Source: a virus
Reading direction: 5' to 3' (one strand)
IMG/VR virus record: IMGVR_UViG_3300023180_000144
Location: 1-39,677 of that record
Length of the DNA: 39,677 nt
Shown here: positions 36,595 through 39,677 of the stretch, piece after piece
Layout: every line of letters begins with the position of its first letter
How positions within the stretch are numbered: position 1 is the first letter of the stretch
Translations under genes and position numbers: made by a program
Notes under the pieces: generated by a model
What the model was told of the DNA's origin: nothing
Seen by the model: the letters and a program-made list of their open reading frames with translations, nothing else
The model's database searches: none

Positions 36595-39500
36595 TGTCAA
36601 AAATTAGGTCATACTTAACAGTTAAACCATTCAAAGCAGAGACTAAAGTTGGTCAAAACTTTAATGGTCTGCGCTTGTCGGTAAATCGCCTTGGGAGCAC
36701 AACCCAGGGCATTGGCAAGAGTATCGAATCAATGCATACTCTTCTCAAGTTTCAGAATGAGTTTCTAATAGAGAATAACACATATACTATTGAAACAGAT
36801 AAGAAGCGTGTTAAGAATAAGAAGGTCCTCAAGTCCAAGTTAAAGTTAGAAGAGAAAAAGAATACACAAAAGAGTAGAAGAGATGCTGCAGCGAAGCAGG
36901 CAGTAGATAGAGGCAAAGAAAACGCAGGAAAGGTAGAGAATAAAAAGAAAGAGTTAAAACCAGTCAAGACATTTCTTGAGAAGATCGCAGGATTCTTTAG
37001 CACAGTAATTAGTGCGTTTTTGGTATTTGGTGGTCTTGACTACATCTCAAAAAACGCTGATAAGATAGTTAAGGTAGCAAAGCTATTCTTTACGATAGCA
37101 AAGTTTGCCTACAAGTTAACTAAGATAGGTGTGTTCGCTGTCATGGACGGACTCACCAACATGTTTGGTGACTACTCTGTTAATGGCATCAATGAGAATG
37201 GCATTAAAAGAAAGTTTCGCTTCATGTTTGGATTCATCCAACTCACTGGAGGGTTACTTGCTCTGAGGTATATCACTGGACCTTGGAGAATCCTTACTGA
37301 CCTTAACTTCCTTATTGGAGCATTCAGAGGAGTTTCAGAAGGCAATCAACAGATTGCATTACAAGAAGATCGCATGAAGGGTGGGTATTTCGATGCCCAG
37401 ACTGGCAAATTCATATCCAAAGATGAATATAATGTCATGCGAAAGGCTGCCCGCAAGTCGGGCAATCTTGATGCGTTTGATCAAAGAATCAAACCAAATT
37501 CCACCATGGGTGGCATCAAGAATGGCATGGTTAGACGTGGCAGCAGTGCTGTCAAGGGTCTTGGTGGTAGGATAAGTGGTAAATTAGGTGGTCCTGGCGG
37601 CGTCTTGTCTGCTGTAGGGTCTGTTGCTGGTGGTATTGGTAGAATTGCAGAAGGAGATAGACCAGGGGAAGAGAAAGGCACAGCAGTAGGTGCTGGTGTA
37701 GGTAAAGCGATTGGTGGTATTGCTGGTGCTGCTGCAGGCACAGCGCTGCTTGCACCATTCTTGGGACCATTTGCCCCCATGGTCGGTGGATTTATTGGTG
37801 ACTTCCTGGGTGAGTTTATCGGTGGTCAGATTGGACCCCTGATTGAGCCCATCTTTGGACCCCTCAAACGATGGTTTGGGATGGCAATGGAGGTCATGAA
37901 GGCGGTCTTCGAGCCCCTGTTGAAAGAGATTGGACCATTCTTTGAGGCATTCTTTGGTGTCCTAGGTAAACTGGTTGACTTCATTGTCAAGTGCATATCC
38001 CCTATCATGAAGTTTGTGGGGATGGTGCTTGGTGGTGCCATTCAGATTATTATTAAGACATTAACATTTACATTCAACTTAATTAAGAATATCATTGCAT
38101 TCTCGTTGAATCCTGTTGGATTTGCCTGGAATGTGATTAGAGGTGCAGATCCTGGAAAGGATGTTGACCTGAAGAAAGCAGCACAACAGAAAGAAGCACA
38201 ACAGAAACCAAACGTACAGCAATTTGCTCGTGGTGGTAAGGTAACAGTCCCAGATCTACTTCCACCCAAGATGATGATTGGTGGTGGTCTGCAAATGGCA
38301 GCTACAATGGGGATGGCGAATCCGACTAAGACATTTGATTTAGTTGGTCAGGGTCTCATTGGAGCTTTGTCTGCTGGCGTCAACATGTTTGGATTTGTTG
38401 GTGATGATGTTAGAAGGCACATTTCTGCAGATCTCAACAGACTTCAATCGGAGTTTGGTGGTCAACAGAATGTTGGCACAAATGGTGCTCCATTAGGGAC
38501 TTTGAACAGGGTTAGCGATACTGGTGTAGATCCTAGCGGTGCAGAGAAAGAGAGTGGGAAAAAAGCATCCAAGATTGCTGCACTCCTTGGTCCTGGTCGT
38601 GGACTGCTTGGATTATTAAAGGATGCAATTAAAGCAGAGAAAACTAGGCGAGGTGAAGGGGGCCATTCTGGCACCCCTAGTGGCATCTCTAGTAGCAGTA
38701 GCTCGGGAGATGGATCTGACAATCTTGGGGGGCCGCTTCCATCGGGAAGCGTAGTTGATAAGGGCGCTGGCATCGCCAGAAAATTGATGAGCTCTCTGGG
38801 ATTGAATGCTGGTGCAGCCGCTGGTATGCCTGGCAACTTCGTCGCTGAGTCTAGTCTATTGCCGAATGTTAGAGAGGGTGGTGGCACAGGACATTCTTGG
38901 CCTGCAGGTAGACGTGCTGTACCAGCAGGATATGGATGGGCGCAATGGAGTTTTAGCAGACACGATACGTTTGTAAACAAATTTTTGGGTGGATTTGGTG
39001 GTCCTGGTGGCGCAAGTACAAAAGTTGCCACGGATGAAGATAACTATAAGATGTTGATGTATGAATTGAAAAAACCTGGAGGGGGGTTCTCACCAGCCCA
39101 CAGAGCAAGAGAAGGGATGCGCCAAGTTAGAAGCTTGGAGGACTATAAAAAGATCACGGATCCCGTGGAAGCAGCAAGGGCATTCAGGACATCCTGGGAA
39201 AGAGCGAATGAGGCTCTTGCTCACGATAGTGTCAGAATACAAAATGCAAAAGCAATCTATGAAAAGATTAAATCGGTCGGTGGTTTAGTCGAATTTGCAA
39301 AAGGTGGTAAGTTAAAAGACCAAGGACTCGCAGCTAAGACAAAGCATAAGGTAAGATCTAATGATGGCGCCCCTTCAGAGAATAGGATTGCATTCTCAGC
39401 AAAAGATGCAGAAAAGATGATGTTTGCTGCAGGTGGTGCAGTTAGACCTGCTGGACAACCTGGAAACAAAATGTTTATTCACTGGGTTGCTAGTGGATAT

Positions 39501-39677
39501 ACTTACAAAGGGCATGGATTCTATCACTCTATTGTCCAAGGTGATGGATCTGTTTATCAAGCACACCCATACAGTCAAAAACAAGGTGTTGGTCATACAC
39601 ACTTAAGAACCAGTCAGGGTATTGGTATTAGTGCTGCATGTTTGGGTGGTGGCAGTCCATCTAATTTCGGAAGTTTT
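36594..39677 (+). CDS. Giant tape-measure-like tail protein with lysozyme- and amidase-like segments (3' truncated)
   Basis: The frame runs 1028 codons to the window edge. Residues 1-130 are basic and coiled (KKVLKSKLKLEEKKNTQKSRR). Hydrophobic helices (about 132-155, 160-180) and Gly/Ala-rich spans (322-412) resemble tape-measure proteins. Residues about 744-885 contain GNFVAESSLLPN, GYGWAQWSFSRHD, the pattern of phage tail-lysozyme domains (catalytic Glu, GxAQWxxxR). From about 955, FIHWVASGYTYKGHGFYHSIVQGDGSVYQAH and GVGHTHLRTSQGIGIS match an amidase/peptidoglycan-recognition fold with HW, YH, HT motifs. Likely spans the tail tube and cuts cell wall at DNA entry. The 3' end is outside the window. 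Confidence 0.8.
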   Translation, partial: MSKIRSYLTVKPFKAETKVGQNFNGLRLSVNRLGSTTQGIGKSIESMHTLLKFQNEFLIENNTYTIETDKKRVKNKKVLKSKLKLEEKKNTQKSRRDAAAKQAVDRGKENAGKVENKKKELKPVKTFLEKIAGFFSTVISAFLVFGGLDYISKNADKIVKVAKLFFTIAKFAYKLTKIGVFAVMDGLTNMFGDYSVNGINENGIKRKFRFMFGFIQLTGGLLALRYITGPWRILTDLNFLIGAFRGVSEGNQQIALQEDRMKGGYFDAQTGKFISKDEYNVMRKAARKSGNLDAFDQRIKPNSTMGGIKNGMVRRGSSAVKGLGGRISGKLGGPGGVLSAVGSVAGGIGRIAEGDRPGEEKGTAVGAGVGKAIGGIAGAAAGTALLAPFLGPFAPMVGGFIGDFLGEFIGGQIGPLIEPIFGPLKRWFGMAMEVMKAVFEPLLKEIGPFFEAFFGVLGKLVDFIVKCISPIMKFVGMVLGGAIQIIIKTLTFTFNLIKNIIAFSLNPVGFAWNVIRGADPGKDVDLKKAAQQKEAQQKPNVQQFARGGKVTVPDLLPPKMMIGGGLQMAATMGMANPTKTFDLVGQGLIGALSAGVNMFGFVGDDVRRHISADLNRLQSEFGGQQNVGTNGAPLGTLNRVSDTGVDPSGAEKESGKKASKIAALLGPGRGLLGLLKDAIKAEKTRRGEGGHSGTPSGISSSSSSGDGSDNLGGPLPSGSVVDKGAGIARKLMSSLGLNAGAAAGMPGNFVAESSLLPNVREGGGTGHSWPAGRRAVPAGYGWAQWSFSRHDTFVNKFLGGFGGPGGASTKVATDEDNYKMLMYELKKPGGGFSPAHRAREGMRQVRSLEDYKKITDPVEAARAFRTSWERANEALAHDSVRIQNAKAIYEKIKSVGGLVEFAKGGKLKDQGLAAKTKHKVRSNDGAPSENRIAFSAKDAEKMMFAAGGAVRPAGQPGNKMFIHWVASGYTYKGHGFYHSIVQGDGSVYQAHPYSQKQGVGHTHLRTSQGIGISAACLGGGSPSNFGSF

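Noticed and set aside
1-39677. CRISPR arrays, insertion sequences or integrase sites
   Set aside because: No regular repeat-spacer pattern, transposase or integrase was seen.

Overview
The window is part of the genome of a T4-like cyanophage (cyanomyovirus) that infects marine Synechococcus or Prochlorococcus. It combines T4-type replication and virion genes (gp61 primase, NrdA/NrdB, gp32, gp33, gp4, gp26/gp51, gp48, gp53) with cyanophage auxiliary genes: psbA, psbD, two hli genes, talC transaldolase, thyX, phoH, glutaredoxin, peroxiredoxin, a tryptophan-halogenase-like flavoprotein and five 2-oxoglutarate oxygenase or cupin proteins. Genes are tightly packed, nearly all on the + strand, with many ATGA-type stop/start overlaps. 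No stretch over 300 bases lacks a gene; the longest gaps are the psbA leader (about 200 nt), the psbA-psbD interval and the leader at 24.4-24.6 kb.

Layout. 1-3.4 kb: virion-type and conserved phage proteins, two TATAAATA late promoters and a terminator. 3.4-8.4 kb: DNA primase, then nrdA/nrdB with a tiny ribbon-helix-helix-like ORF between them. 8.4-9.0 kb: an extended -10 promoter, a candidate glutamine-riboswitch (glnA/Downstream-peptide class) element and two small-peptide genes. 9.0-10.4 kb: talC, two small ORFs and a PD-(D/E)XK nuclease. 10.4-13.9 kb: an oxygenase/cupin cassette around a tRNA-Arg(TCT). 13.9-18.0 kb: photosynthesis and stress region: hli, two very small membrane peptides, hli, peroxiredoxin, psbA, psbD. 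18.0-25.0 kb: exported HExxH protein, a 1282-aa virion-type protein with a DUF4114-like segment, halogenase-like enzyme and a small outer-membrane-barrel-like protein. 25.0-31.9 kb: glutaredoxin, membrane proteins, thyX, phoH, exonuclease, a fifth oxygenase, gp33, DUF1825-like protein, gp32 and a His-rich exported protein. 31.9-39.7 kb: tail/head module with gp53 and gp48 on the minus strand, head-to-head with gp4, then gp26, gp51 and a very large tape-measure-like protein that carries tail-lysozyme-like and amidase-like segments and runs off the window.

How it works together. nrdA/B, glutaredoxin, ThyX and TalC feed nucleotide synthesis (TalC through the pentose phosphate pathway). D1, D2 and the Hli proteins keep host photosystem II running during infection. 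gp33 and gp32 serve late transcription and replication, and the final module builds the tail and completes the head. Regulatory signals are compact: three sigma-70-type promoters have a -35 hexamer nested on the stop codon of the gene before, and most late-type motifs also overlap stop codons. The most notable observations are a -1 slippery heptamer joining gp26 to gp51, a riboswitch-like leader with two mutually exclusive pairings, and two tiny membrane peptides between the hli genes.
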